DNA from: Flavobacterium sinopsychrotolerans
GTDB lineage: Bacteria; Bacteroidota; Bacteroidia; Flavobacteriales; Flavobacteriaceae
NCBI RefSeq assembly: GCF_900110375.1
Contig: NZ_FODN01000006.1
Span: 124,001-188,000 of the forward strand
Length of the DNA stretch: 64,000 nt
Reading direction: 5' to 3'
Under the pieces are notes generated by a model. That model searched no databases, was not told the origin of the DNA, and was given only the letters and a program-made list of their open reading frames with translations. A program made the position numbers and the translations under genes. Positions 26,117 through 35,225 of the stretch are shown here, one piece after another; position 1 is the first letter of the stretch, and each line of letters begins with the position of its first letter.

Positions 26117-27115
26117 TTATTTTTTGTAATACAACAGCCCCATCATGAGCACATAAACTACTGCAATTAAAGCAGTGTCAATGGCAAGTTTCCATTTTTT
26201 TTCTTCTTTAAAAATAATTCCGATAATGCCTATTGCCGTAATTATAATGGTGCCCATGACAGGAATAATATGATTGGGACTGGTAAACTGAAAAATGGGA
26301 CCTTTCGTGTACAACATATCGTCAAGCGCAAGAATGGCAATATTGAAAATATTACTTCCAAAAATATTACCAATTGCCAGATCGATTGTTCCCATGCGGA
26401 TGGCGGCAATCGATACGACCACTTCAGGAAGAGAAGTGGAAGCGGCAATAAATAATGTTCCAAAAAAACTTTGTCCCAAACCGCTTGCTGATGCAAGCGG
26501 TTTGCCAAAATAAGGTAAAAGTAAGGCTGCTGCCATCAAAACAACAGCATTCAATGAATAGCGGAGCATTACTTGTTTAAGGGTTAGCGAATAGGAATAT
26601 TTTTTATCTTCCCGATGGTTGTTTTCTTTCTTTTCATAAAGAAAAATAACGCGAATAGCAATGAAGTAGAATAATAGAAATAGCAGACTGAATTCTCCAA
26701 TCCATAAGATGGTTCCAAAAAAATCAGGCATTAAGATTGCAAAAGCAACTAAGCTCAAGAGTATAATCCCAAAAGATGCGGCAATGATATGGCCTGTTTG
26801 TGCAACGGAAGTCAAGGGTTTTTTATGATCGTAAAACAAATCCATTATGGAAATAATAAGGATATTGAAAGCGCAACTTCCCACAATATCACCAACAGCA
26901 AGATCCGGAGCATCCAGAAAAATTACGGAGCTTATCCCATTCATCAATTCAGGCATGGAGGTAACTGATGCCAAGAGAATAATACCCATAAACATTTTTC
27001 CCCAGCCCAGCATATCGGCCATTATATCGCCATACTTAGAAAGCCGTGAACCTGTTACTACAATTACTGTTGTTGCAATCAGAAATCCAATACTATCAAG
27101 GTATAAAGTATTCAT
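26117..27115 (-). CDS. CaCA-family cation (Na+/Ca2+) exchanger
   Basis: 332 residues with ten or eleven hydrophobic helices in two repeats. The alpha-repeat motifs are ASVTSMPELMNG and AASTSLPEVVVS, each followed by a second helix with GNIFGSNIFNI-type sequence. A charged loop (KKENNHREDKK) separates the halves. It exchanges Ca2+ for Na+ or H+ in the inner membrane. First gene of the unit with the P-type ATPase. Confidence 0.9.
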   Translation of the reverse strand: MNTLYLDSIGFLIATTVIVVTGSRLSKYGDIMADMLGWGKMFMGIILLASVTSMPELMNGISSVIFLDAPDLAVGDIVGSCAFNILIISIMDLFYDHKKPLTSVAQTGHIIAASFGIILLSLVAFAILMPDFFGTILWIGEFSLLFLLFYFIAIRVIFLYEKKENNHREDKKYSYSLTLKQVMLRYSLNAVVLMAAALLLPYFGKPLASASGLGQSFFGTLFIAASTSLPEVVVSIAAIRMGTIDLAIGNIFGSNIFNIAILALDDMLYTKGPIFQFTSPNHIIPVMGTIIITAIGIIGIIFKEEKKWKLAIDTALIAVVYVLMMGLLYYKK

Positions 27116-27251
27116 ATTGAAATAATTACTCCGTTAGTGTCTCTGGTTTTCCCTAAATCATTGTTTTAATCATCAGGAATACATTGCTATAGTAGGATCT
27201 TTTGTGAAAGTATATGCCTTAATTTACTTTTGTTTGGGGAAGAATTGGGTA

Positions 27252-28085
27252 TTATTTAATTGGAATTGTCAGTAATGGAATGGGAACGTGATAGGCCATT
27301 TTTTTGGTTACACTTCGGTTAAAAAGACGATTCCAGATTCCTTTTCTTTTTATAGGATTCATCACAATCATATCCGTTTTATCAATCAGGGTTTCCTCTA
27401 AAATTGTTTTTGTAACATCTTTTCCGACGGTATGATTAAAAGTGAATTCAAAATCTTTAAAATGATTCTGGATTGTTTTTTTATACTTCTCGTAATCTTC
27501 ATCTGCGGTAAACAACGTAATTCCCCAATCAATGTGCAAAATGTTAATTTTAGCATCGAAAAGCCGGTTGAATTCTAATAGCGATTGGAGTACTTTCTTG
27601 TCTTTTTTAGTATAATTGGTTGCATACATGATTTTTTTAGGCACTTTGAATTTATACTTATTTGGAATTGCCAATACCGGACAAGGAGCGTTTGCTATCA
27701 CTTCGGCTGTAAAACTTCCAATGAGTTTTTCTTTCAGACCACTAGCACCTTTGGTACCCATAACAATCAAATCGACTTTGCTTTTTTTGCAAAAATTAAT
27801 GATCTTAATAGCTTCCGGACCTTGATCGACATGAATTGAAATAGAAAGATTGGGGTTTTTCTTTACAATGGAATTCTTCATCGCAGTGAGCCTGTCTGTT
27901 AATTTTTTGTGGGCTTCCATATTTTCTTTTTCACTCAGTGAAAGAAGATAAAAACCACTTTCGAAAGGAATAAAACTGTGGTACAAAATCAGTGAAGCAT
28001 CCCAAAGCACTGCTATTTTTACAGCATAATGAATAGCGGAATCTGCCGGAATGGAAAAGTCTGTGGGTACAAGTATTGTTTTCAT
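27252..28085 (-). CDS. Universal stress protein, two UspA domains
   Basis: 277 residues. The first UspA domain (about 1-142) starts ILVPTDFSIPADSAI and ends with the ATP-type motif GTKGASGLKEKLIGSFTAEV. The second (about 150-277) is shorter and lacks the full glycine motif. Such double-domain Usps are cytoplasmic and are induced by starvation or low oxygen in many bacteria. It stands alone, 166 bases from the upstream end of the following cbpM gene, within a longer run of stress genes. Confidence 0.9.
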   Translation of the reverse strand: MKTILVPTDFSIPADSAIHYAVKIAVLWDASLILYHSFIPFESGFYLLSLSEKENMEAHKKLTDRLTAMKNSIVKKNPNLSISIHVDQGPEAIKIINFCKKSKVDLIVMGTKGASGLKEKLIGSFTAEVIANAPCPVLAIPNKYKFKVPKKIMYATNYTKKDKKVLQSLLEFNRLFDAKINILHIDWGITLFTADEDYEKYKKTIQNHFKDFEFTFNHTVGKDVTKTILEETLIDKTDMIVMNPIKRKGIWNRLFNRSVTKKMAYHVPIPLLTIPIK

Positions 28086-28284
28086 AGCTGTAAAAGTTAT
28101 TTTTTTAGCAGTTATTTATGGGGTCACTTTGGTTGCTTGCGCAAACTTGGTGTAAATGGTGATTTCATAAATTTAATTTTCAGTTAAATAAATAGTAAAT
28201 TCACTAAATAGTATTACAACTTTTTCTATTTCTGAAAACAGTGAAACACAAACTTTGTCAAGGCAGATTCATTTGGGGTATTTT

Positions 28285-28578
28285 TTAACTTTCGTACAAA
28301 CGCAATCTGTTTTTGAGAGCGGTCAATTCATTCTGTAACATATCAATTTTTTGCAACAGATTGAATACGATATCAATTCCTTCTATATTAACATCTAATT
28401 CCTGATGCATGTGAACCATTTTTTCGATTTCATGAACCGCATCGGAATCTATATATTGGCTGGTTTCGATTGTTTTTATTTCGAGCAGACCCATTTCGTT
28501 GAGGTTTGTAAAAAAAGACATTTCCACTTCATAATGAGCACATAATATTGGTATCGGGATCAAGTTTTCCATGTTCAT
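28285..28578 (-). CDS. cbpM: Chaperone-modulator CbpM-like protein
   Basis: 97 residues. It resembles a MerR-type winged helix followed by a coiled coil ([15 protein letters not shown]). CbpM proteins bind the J-domain of CbpA and restrain it. Its start overlaps the stop of the DnaJ-like gene (ATGA), which is the classical cbpA-cbpM order and supports the assignment. Confidence 0.85.
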   Translation of the reverse strand: MNMENLIPIPILCAHYEVEMSFFTNLNEMGLLEIKTIETSQYIDSDAVHEIEKMVHMHQELDVNIEGIDIVFNLLQKIDMLQNELTALKNRLRLYES

Positions 28579-29480
28579 GAGTTTCTTAGCGTAGCGAGTT
28601 CCGTAAATAATTCTTTTTCTTTTTCAGAAAGATTGATGGGAATTTGTATTTGATAGGTCAGGTACAAATCCCCAAATTCTCCTTCTTTTTTATACACCGG
28701 AAACCCTTTTCCTTTCAATTTGACTTTGGTTCCGTTTTGGGTTCCGGGTTTCACGGTCAGTTTTACTTTTCCGTCAAAGGTATCTGCGGTAATCTCGCCG
28801 CCCAATAGCGCAGTATATAAATCTAAATCCACTGTTGCATAAAGATTATTTTTATCACGTTTAAATTTAGTGTGATTCGCCACCGTGAACGTAATGTACA
28901 AATCACCTTTTGGTCCACCACCGGAACCCTCGCCCCCCATACCACTTATTTTTATTTGTTGCCCGTTTTCAATACCGGCGGGAATGTTAATACGAATGTT
29001 TTTGCCATTAATAGTCAGCGTACGTTTGTGAGTCGTGTACACGTCTTTGAGTTCCAGATGCAGTTCAGCATTAAAATCCTGTCCTTTGAACTGCGCACTT
29101 CTGCGACCACCGCCACTAGAGGTACGACCACCAAACATAGATTCAAAAAAATCAGAGAAATCACCACCGCCACTGAATCCTCCTCCGCCAAAACCACCTT
29201 GTTGTCCATTTCCTTGGTATTGCCGTTGTTGTTTGGATTTTTCGAATTCTTCCGCATGTTGCCAGTTTTCGCCGTAATCATCATATTTCTTACGATTCTC
29301 CGCATGGCTCAAAACTTCATTTGCTTCATTGATTTCCTTGAATTTTCTTTCGGCTTCCTTATCGTTGGGATTTAAGTCGGGATGGTATTTACGCGCAAGT
29401 TTGCGATACGCCTTTTTAATTTCGGCTTCGGTTGCTTTTTTGTCCACTTCAAGAATCTTATAATAGTCTATGAATGCCAT
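28575..29480 (-). CDS. cbpA: CbpA/DnaJ-type co-chaperone
   Basis: 301 residues. A J-domain covers about 4-70 with the HPD motif in [10 protein letters not shown] long Gly-rich stretch (about 85-130) follows, then the DnaJ C-terminal substrate-binding domains. The zinc-finger CxxCxGxG repeats of DnaJ are absent, which marks it as CbpA-like. It stimulates DnaK and recruits substrates. Coupled to cbpM downstream. Confidence 0.93.
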   Translation of the reverse strand: MAFIDYYKILEVDKKATEAEIKKAYRKLARKYHPDLNPNDKEAERKFKEINEANEVLSHAENRKKYDDYGENWQHAEEFEKSKQQRQYQGNGQQGGFGGGGFSGGGDFSDFFESMFGGRTSSGGGRRSAQFKGQDFNAELHLELKDVYTTHKRTLTINGKNIRINIPAGIENGQQIKISGMGGEGSGGGPKGDLYITFTVANHTKFKRDKNNLYATVDLDLYTALLGGEITADTFDGKVKLTVKPGTQNGTKVKLKGKGFPVYKKEGEFGDLYLTYQIQIPINLSEKEKELFTELATLRNS

Positions 29481-29555
29481 TGCGATTATTTTTATGTTGT
29501 GGTTATTGGGTTAGGTTTGTAGTATCTGGAAATACAAAAAATGGTTTTTCGATAT

Positions 29556-30128
29556 TTATTGTTTTATAAATTCACTGTCGGCCTTAATTTTTACTTCATC
29601 ACTAATCATTGGCGCAGGGAATTTTGGACCTATATTAAAATCAGAACGTTTTATGACAGTACTGAATTTAAAACCAGCTGTTGGTGCTTTAGATTGTGGA
29701 TTTTCAATAGTTCCTCTGTACCACATAGTGATGACTACCGGTTTAGTTATTCCGTGCAGTGTGAGTTGGCCCGTTAGTTTGTATTTATCTTTCTCTGTTT
29801 TTTGTATTGATGTGCTTTTAAAAGTCATTTTAGGATATTTTTCAACATCAAAAAATTCCTCACTTCTTAAATGTTTGTCACGCATTTCCACTTCGGTATT
29901 GATGGATGCAACATCAGTTGAAAGTTCAAAAACAGCATCACTGAAATCAGTTTTGGAAGTAATTGCGCTAATCTCAAATGTTTTGAATAATCCGGCAATA
30001 TCAGAGATACCATTATGTACCGTACTAAAAGTTAATTTTGAATGCATCGGATCCGCTTTCCATGTTGTTTGTGCAAACAGAAAAGTAGATAAAAATAATG
30101 TTGTGATAATTGTTGTTATTTTTTTCAT
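29556..30128 (-). CDS. Secreted YceI-family protein
   Basis: 190 residues with a signal peptide ending near FAQTTW. It has the YceI lipocalin-like fold pattern: WKADPMHSKLTFSTVH at the N-terminus, LRSEEFFDVEKYPKMTFKS and LTLHGITKPV. YceI proteins bind isoprenoid-like lipids in the periplasm and are often induced by stress. A single gene, next to the retron. Confidence 0.9.
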   Translation of the reverse strand: MKKITTIITTLFLSTFLFAQTTWKADPMHSKLTFSTVHNGISDIAGLFKTFEISAITSKTDFSDAVFELSTDVASINTEVEMRDKHLRSEEFFDVEKYPKMTFKSTSIQKTEKDKYKLTGQLTLHGITKPVVITMWYRGTIENPQSKAPTAGFKFSTVIKRSDFNIGPKFPAPMISDEVKIKADSEFIKQ

Positions 30129-30311
30129 GGCTTAATATTTTAAAATTAATTAGAGAATATTCTATGAAGAGGTTTAAAATCGATTTATTTTTTTTGATAT
30201 TGCTAGTATGTCAAGTATTTATGATTATAATTTTCAGAAATTATGTCTTTCAAATTTAATCAATTTTTAGTCGTTAAAACAGTAATAAAACGTTTTATTA
30301 GAGGTGATTAT

Positions 30312-30350
30312 GAATTTTAAAAAGCTCCATTTTGGAGCTTTTTAAAATTC
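30312..30350. terminator. Terminator at the 3' side of the retron
   Basis: An 18-bp perfect stem (30312-30329 with 30333-30350) with a 3-base loop, lying 28 bases after the reverse-transcriptase stop. Suitable for ending minus-strand transcription of the retron. Confidence 0.85.
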
Positions 30351-30377
30351 ATTGCTACAAATGAATTTTTTTCATTC

Positions 30378-31439
30378 TTATATTGGTAACAATTCATCTT
30401 CCAGAGCTTTTAAGTCTTGTTTATTCTTTAGATCAATCAACAAAGATTTGTACTTTATAAATTCCGCATCTTTTGGGTTAATTTGCAGCACAAAATTTAT
30501 TTTTCCTAACAGGTGTTCCAGATAATTCTTCTGGTCAATCTCCTTATATTCTCGGTGTTCCTCAAAACCAAATTTCTGAATGTAATATAAGGCTTGTCTC
30601 AACTCATTTCGTTTGTAAAATACCACTTGGGGCTTTTCATTGACTACCACACCGGTAACTGTTTGGCGCATTCCGGTTGTCATCAGTTTGGTTTTTTTTG
30701 CATTGATTCGAAACCCAATTTTTTCAACGGTTTCCGTCACTTTTTGAAGCAATTCATTCTCATCAAAATCGCCAGAAAAACTCATATCATCTGCATAACG
30801 GGTATAGCGAATTTTGTGCTCTTTGCAATACGTAGCAATTGCAGCATCGGCCTCTTTAAAAACAAGATTCGAAAGATAGGGACTCGTGGGAGCACCTTGC
30901 GGCAAAGTTCCGTTTCGGGTACATAATTTTGACAGGAGTTTTGATACTATTTTAGAATATCCCAATTTTAGGAATTCATTTTCAACTGCTTCAACGCGAA
31001 TTGACGGAAAGAAATTTTCTAAATCCAGCGTAAAAACTTTGGGCTGATTTTTATGAAATCTCAGGTTTTCCAATAAGGTTACCGTAGGTCTGTATGCTTT
31101 CGCAAAAGCACTGCTGGGTACTTTATACAGTATGTTTCTAAGGATCCAGATTTGGATTTCTTTCAAACTGGGAAGTGGCTCAGAAATAAGTCGTTTACCT
31201 CCATTTTTTTTAGCTACTTCAAAATCACGGTAAAAATAGTTGGGAAATAGCGATGCTTTTTTCAAATATTCTTTTTTGTAACCCACTAAGCCAGATAAAT
31301 GTGTAGGATTATAAATCACAGGTACTTGATGCAAATATAAAGCCTCGGCATAATCCAGACAACGTTGAATATCGGTCAGGGAATACTCTGTTTTATGGGC
31401 TTCCTTAATAAAGGCATCTTTATAATGTGCAAAATCCAT
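30378..31439 (-). CDS. Retron-type reverse transcriptase
   Basis: 353 residues. Signatures: catalytic YADD (residues 215-218), QGAPTSP (181-187), FTLDLENFFPSI (domain with the first catalytic Asp), the retron-specific VTG motif at 261-263 (TVTGVVVNEKP), and NLRFH at 125-129, a variant of the NAxxH motif found in retron RTs. It should copy part of the adjacent non-coding RNA into multicopy single-stranded DNA joined to a guanosine 2'-OH. No extra domain is fused. The structured RNA lies directly upstream on the same strand. Retron RTs usually act with an effector in phage defence; none of the usual types is seen here. Confidence 0.9.
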   Translation of the reverse strand: MDFAHYKDAFIKEAHKTEYSLTDIQRCLDYAEALYLHQVPVIYNPTHLSGLVGYKKEYLKKASLFPNYFYRDFEVAKKNGGKRLISEPLPSLKEIQIWILRNILYKVPSSAFAKAYRPTVTLLENLRFHKNQPKVFTLDLENFFPSIRVEAVENEFLKLGYSKIVSKLLSKLCTRNGTLPQGAPTSPYLSNLVFKEADAAIATYCKEHKIRYTRYADDMSFSGDFDENELLQKVTETVEKIGFRINAKKTKLMTTGMRQTVTGVVVNEKPQVVFYKRNELRQALYYIQKFGFEEHREYKEIDQKNYLEHLLGKINFVLQINPKDAEFIKYKSLLIDLKNKQDLKALEDELLPI

Positions 31440-31472
31440 AGAATTAAATTTTTAATAGGATAGAGACTTTTC

Positions 31473-31600
31473 TGTCCCTATCCCAATTAAGAAAACCGGT
31501 TTAAAAGTTCGGAGCTCTGCGGAGAATCTTTTAAACCTGGTGCTTGAAAGAACATTCAATTACAGAACAGTGACTCACGGCTCCGTCGCTAACCAGGGCT
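31473..31600 (-). ncRNA. Candidate retron msr-msd RNA
   Basis: Read on the minus strand, the segment has TTAGCGA (31592-31586), matching the branch-guanosine region of Ec86-type msr; the candidate branch G is at 31589. Next is GAGTCACTGTTCTGT (31576-31562), close to the GAGTTACTGTCTG of Ec86. A small hairpin TTGAA...TTCAA follows, then a 10-bp stem GGTTTAAAAG/CTTTTAAACC (31528-31537 with 31498-31507) as the likely msd. CCTGGT/ACCAGG could close the msr. A candidate a2 arm TAGGGACA (31480-31473) pairs with TGTCCCTA at 31654-31647. Exact ends are not determinable by eye. The Ec86 comparison is from memory. Confidence 0.75.
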
Positions 31601-31623
31601 AACAAATTTATTTTAAAAATGAA

Positions 31624-31749
31624 TCAAAAAAATAGTTCATCCTGACTAGGGACAAATATTTTTTTACAGTCCAATTTCGGGACTTGTCTTTCAAAATCCT
31701 TTTGGATCCAATCCTCTTTCTTTTTGGTTTTTATTCGGTGTGGTTCCAT
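31624..31749 (-). CDS. Small ORF upstream of the retron RNA (41 aa)
   Basis: ATG at 31749 to TGA at 31624. The product is very basic at the start (MEPHRIKTKKKEDWIQKDFE) and ends VPSQDELFF. No signal, helix or known domain. It is 31 bases upstream of the candidate branch site and its last third contains the candidate a1 arm. It may be a small accessory protein or just a chance frame in a transcribed leader. The dense Lys/Arg/Glu composition and a W and C residue argue mildly for a real gene. Confidence 0.45.
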   Translation of the reverse strand: MEPHRIKTKKKEDWIQKDFERQVPKLDCKKIFVPSQDELFF

Positions 31750-31922
31750 TTTTTATAAATTTACAGTATTTTATAACTATTTAAAAATCAATTAATTATA
31801 ATATAAATTTACGAAAAATAGTTTAAGATAGACACAAGTTTATTTAATTTTTTCACCTTTTTTACTATTTAAAAATCGAATGATTCTTCTCCATTTTTTT
31901 ACGCTAAAGCAATTGTATTTAA

Positions 31923-33077
31923 TTAATTATAGAACCGTTTATAAGGAGTATAAGTCACTACTAATTCTACGATTCTGGTGATAGCATAGGAAACCAAGTT
32001 GATGAATTTCGTCATTACAGTGGTTTTAGTTTTCAGTGATTCGGGAGTGATGCTTTGGCATTGTGCAATAATTTCGTTGAGGTGCTCCTGAAAACGTGCT
32101 GAAAAGGATTCCGAAAGGATTTCGACATTCATTTCCAGACTTCCGTAGGAGCTCAAATTATTCAGGTTAAAAGAACCAATTGTAGACCAATTGCCATCTA
32201 CTACAGCTACTTTTCCGTGTAAAATGGATTCGTTCCATTCATACAATTCAATGTTATAGTGGAGAAGTTTACCATACAAAAAACAAGTTGCCCGTCTTGT
32301 CAGCGGAAGATCTGATTTTCCGGAGAGAATCAATTTGATGACTACTTTATTTTTAGACGCTTTTTTCAAGGCTCGAATAATTCGGATTCCGGGAAGAAAA
32401 TAACTGCCTACAATGATGATTTCCTTTTTGGCATGTCGGATGGATTTTATATAACCGTCACATATTTCGTTTTTCCCTTTCAACCAGTCATTCTGGAGGA
32501 TGCGAACGGAAGTATCTTCTTGGATATGAAATGCAGATTTTATTTTTTTATTCCTCAGATGTCTTTTTTTAAAATAAATATCGTGACAAAGCTGTTGAAG
32601 CGGTTTGGCTATTTCCCCGTTTATTTGAACGGCGTAGTCCAGCCAAGGTTTTTCGGTGACGGAACCGCGGTATTTATCAGCGATATTTATGCCGCCAACC
32701 AGCGCAACTTTTGCGTCAGCGACAACAACTTTGCGATGCAATCTTCGTCCTAGATAAAAAGTGTATGTAGAAAATAAAGGGGCAAAAAAACGAATATTTA
32801 CGCCACTATATTTCAGTTCCTTGATTAGCTCTGCCGGAAAGGTTAAAGAGCCCAAACCATCTAAGAGTACGTAAATTTCAACTTTGCGGAGCGCAGCTTC
32901 TTTTAGTGCGTTGACGATCCTTTTTCCCGTTGCATCATTTTCAAAAAGATACATTTGGAGCTGTATTTGAGATTGTGCTTCGCGGATTATAGTTTCTAAA
33001 CGGGCAAAATAATCTTCGCCACTGAACACCAGCTCTAAGTTTTTGGCAATATTAAAGCTATCGTTAGTTTTTATCAT
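31923..33077 (-). CDS. Phospholipase D-type cardiolipin synthase-like protein
   Basis: 384 residues from the ATG at 33077; the ATG at 33101 adds eight residues and a longer overlap with the protease gene. Two HxK phosphodiesterase motifs are present, LHRKVVVADAKVALVGG and LHGKVAVVDGNWSTIGSFN, the latter lacking the exact spacing of a full HKD in the last position. No obvious N-terminal membrane helices, unlike ClsA. It would join phospholipid head groups into cardiolipin at the inner membrane. The end of the M50 gene overlaps the start by 14 bases. Confidence 0.82.
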   Translation of the reverse strand: MIKTNDSFNIAKNLELVFSGEDYFARLETIIREAQSQIQLQMYLFENDATGKRIVNALKEAALRKVEIYVLLDGLGSLTFPAELIKELKYSGVNIRFFAPLFSTYTFYLGRRLHRKVVVADAKVALVGGINIADKYRGSVTEKPWLDYAVQINGEIAKPLQQLCHDIYFKKRHLRNKKIKSAFHIQEDTSVRILQNDWLKGKNEICDGYIKSIRHAKKEIIIVGSYFLPGIRIIRALKKASKNKVVIKLILSGKSDLPLTRRATCFLYGKLLHYNIELYEWNESILHGKVAVVDGNWSTIGSFNLNNLSSYGSLEMNVEILSESFSARFQEHLNEIIAQCQSITPESLKTKTTVMTKFINLVSYAITRIVELVVTYTPYKRFYN

Positions 33078-34167
33078 GCGCTTTATTTGTAGTAACTTCA
33101 TTAATCAAAATGAACTCCATTAGATTTTCGATATCCAAAGTTCCGGTGACTTCATTGTTTTCCATAACGAGCATTAACCTTGATTTATTGAGTTGTATGA
33201 GTTCAAAAACATTTTCCAGAAGCGAATTTGCATCGAGAAAAATTAAATTCCGATCCATAACATTATAAATAAATTCCTCTTCCCCTTTTTTGGAGAGTGC
33301 CATTATGATTTGGTCACGGTTCAGTGTTCCGACAGGAGTTGCTTCTTCCATGATTAAAAAATTCTTGTTTTGGCTGTTCAAAACTAATGCTACTGCAGTT
33401 TTGACGGTGGCATTGGCATCAATCTTTGGATAGTCTTTCATTACAACGTCATGGACTTTAAACCCTTTCAACATGAATTTCGATTCCGTATAATCCGCTT
33501 CAACCTGAGCACCAATGATAACAAAAATACCAATAAAAACTAAAATAGGGGAGGTAAAAAATCCAAAAAGTATAAATCCCAACGCAAGAAATTGTCCAAT
33601 CCGCGCCGAAATGCGGGTAGCTATATTTCGCTGCATTCTGAAGGATAACAAGGCACGTAAAATTCGACCGCCATCCATGGGAAACGCTGGGATCAAATTG
33701 AAAAGTGCCAACCAAAAATTCACTAAAAAGAAATTCAGAAAGAAATTATTGGCATTGACACCGTTTGATAATTCAGTCATGAGTTGTTCTGATGTATCAG
33801 GAATGGTAATAAAAATTCCGGTAATAAATGCTAAAGTTATGTTTATCAAAGGTCCTGCAATAGCCACGACTAACTCTTCGATTGGTTTTTCAGGAATTTT
33901 TTCGAGTCGTGCTAAACCGCCAATAGGCAATAGTGTGATGTCTTTGGTAATTATATGGTATCTTTTTGCTGCCAAAGCATGTCCTAATTCATGCATTACG
34001 ACAGTTATGAAAATACTCAAAATAAACACAACCGACCATACGATCTGAGTAGCATTTTGACCAGATCGGTAATTAATGAAAATGATAAACAGAATCAGTA
34101 ACGAGAATGTCCAGTGAACAAAAATACCTATATCTGCTATTTTTCCGAGTTTAAAGGAGCCTTTCAT
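33064..34167 (-). CDS. M50 (site-2-type) protease with CBS domains
   Basis: 367 residues from the ATG at 34167 (MKGSFKLGKIADIGIF); the upstream ATG at 34206 precedes the family start. A multi-helix membrane zinc protease with HELGH at 59-63 and the second motif NLIPAFPMDGGR. A cytoplasmic CBS pair covers about 235-360. CBS pairs sense adenine nucleotides, so proteolysis may respond to energy state. The next gene is coupled by overlap. Confidence 0.92.
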   Translation of the reverse strand: MKGSFKLGKIADIGIFVHWTFSLLILFIIFINYRSGQNATQIVWSVVFILSIFITVVMHELGHALAAKRYHIITKDITLLPIGGLARLEKIPEKPIEELVVAIAGPLINITLAFITGIFITIPDTSEQLMTELSNGVNANNFFLNFFLVNFWLALFNLIPAFPMDGGRILRALLSFRMQRNIATRISARIGQFLALGFILFGFFTSPILVFIGIFVIIGAQVEADYTESKFMLKGFKVHDVVMKDYPKIDANATVKTAVALVLNSQNKNFLIMEEATPVGTLNRDQIIMALSKKGEEEFIYNVMDRNLIFLDANSLLENVFELIQLNKSRLMLVMENNEVTGTLDIENLMEFILINEVTTNKAHDKN

Positions 34168-34233
34168 TTGGTGCTTTTTTAGGAGTTTATTTTGATAAAT
34201 AATCAAGCTATAAGGATAAATATTCTGTTTTTA

Positions 34234-35223
34234 TCAACTTATTTCATTTTCAGAAATGCCATTATACGTCCAAGCATTTAAATTAGCAATCGTCGTATGG
34301 GCAATTCCTGCCAGCGTTTCATTAGTCAAAAAACCTTGATTTCCGGTAAACATGACATTGGGATAGGAGCGTAGTTTCAAAAACAAAGTGTCTGTAATAG
34401 GAGCTTCCGTATGATCCTGAAAAAATATCGAATTTTCTTTTTCATAGACGTCTAAACCAACAGCAGCAAGGATTTTGTTATCTAATGCTTCTATTAAATC
34501 GTCGGTATTCACAAATTTTCCATGCGCTGTATTAATAAAAATCATGCCTTTTTTGCACAACGAAAAGGTGTTTTTGTCAAACATATATTTAGATGAATCA
34601 TTCCAAAAAGCATGTATAGACAACACATCAGACAAGGCGCAAACTTCCTCCAAAGTCTTGTAGAATATTGGAAGTTCATTCCGTAACTCCTTGTTTTCTT
34701 CAATATCAAAAGCTATGATTTTACATCCAAAACCATGCATAATCCTTGCAAATGCAGCACCTATTTTTCCGGTTCCAATGATTCCTACTGTTTTTCCATG
34801 CAAATCAAAACCGACCAAATGATCCATTCGGTAATCTCCAATGTGCATTAATCGCTGTCCTAAAACCAGTTTCCTGTTCAGTGCCAATACCAAACCAACA
34901 GCATGTTCAGCCACCGAATAAGGAGAATAAACGGGAACATTTGCCACCTTCATCGCCAGAGATTTTGCCCTTGGAACATCAATTAAATCTGAATGTACAG
35001 CCCGCAACGCGATATATTTCACACCGCAGGTATAAAGTTTTTGCAAAACTGTTTCTGAAGCCACATCTGAAGTGAAAAGCGAAACGGCATCAAATCCTTG
35101 GGCCAAATGTGCCGTGTTTTCATTCAAATGCTGCTCCGTAAAAACCAATTCATGATTTCCATGGGCCGATTTTTCCATAAATGGCTTATCAAAGCCAAAG
35201 ATGCTGTAGACTAATACTTTCAT
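34234..35223 (-). CDS. D-2-hydroxyacid (D-lactate) dehydrogenase
   Basis: 329 residues. A Rossmann NAD-binding motif GIIGTGKIGAAFARI is preceded by SPYSVAEHAVGLVLALNRK. Catalytic His/Glu/Arg-type motifs are in the family positions (LRAVHSDL, GLDVYEKE, TGNQGFLT). It resembles fermentative LdhA enzymes that reduce pyruvate to D-lactate with NADH. Its stop is 2 bases from the ACP start region on the same strand, so it ends the dehydrogenase operon. Confidence 0.9.
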   Translation of the reverse strand: MKVLVYSIFGFDKPFMEKSAHGNHELVFTEQHLNENTAHLAQGFDAVSLFTSDVASETVLQKLYTCGVKYIALRAVHSDLIDVPRAKSLAMKVANVPVYSPYSVAEHAVGLVLALNRKLVLGQRLMHIGDYRMDHLVGFDLHGKTVGIIGTGKIGAAFARIMHGFGCKIIAFDIEENKELRNELPIFYKTLEEVCALSDVLSIHAFWNDSSKYMFDKNTFSLCKKGMIFINTAHGKFVNTDDLIEALDNKILAAVGLDVYEKENSIFFQDHTEAPITDTLFLKLRSYPNVMFTGNQGFLTNETLAGIAHTTIANLNAWTYNGISENEIS

Positions 35224-35225
35224 TT

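Noticed and set aside
28137..28144. TTGCGCAA palindrome upstream of the Usp gene
   Set aside because: Only eight bases; expected by chance in 64 kb.
31923..33077. PLD protein as the retron effector
   Set aside because: It overlaps the M50 gene and belongs to that operon, and its cardiolipin-synthase-like motifs fit an envelope role. A link to the retron cannot be excluded but is not supported.
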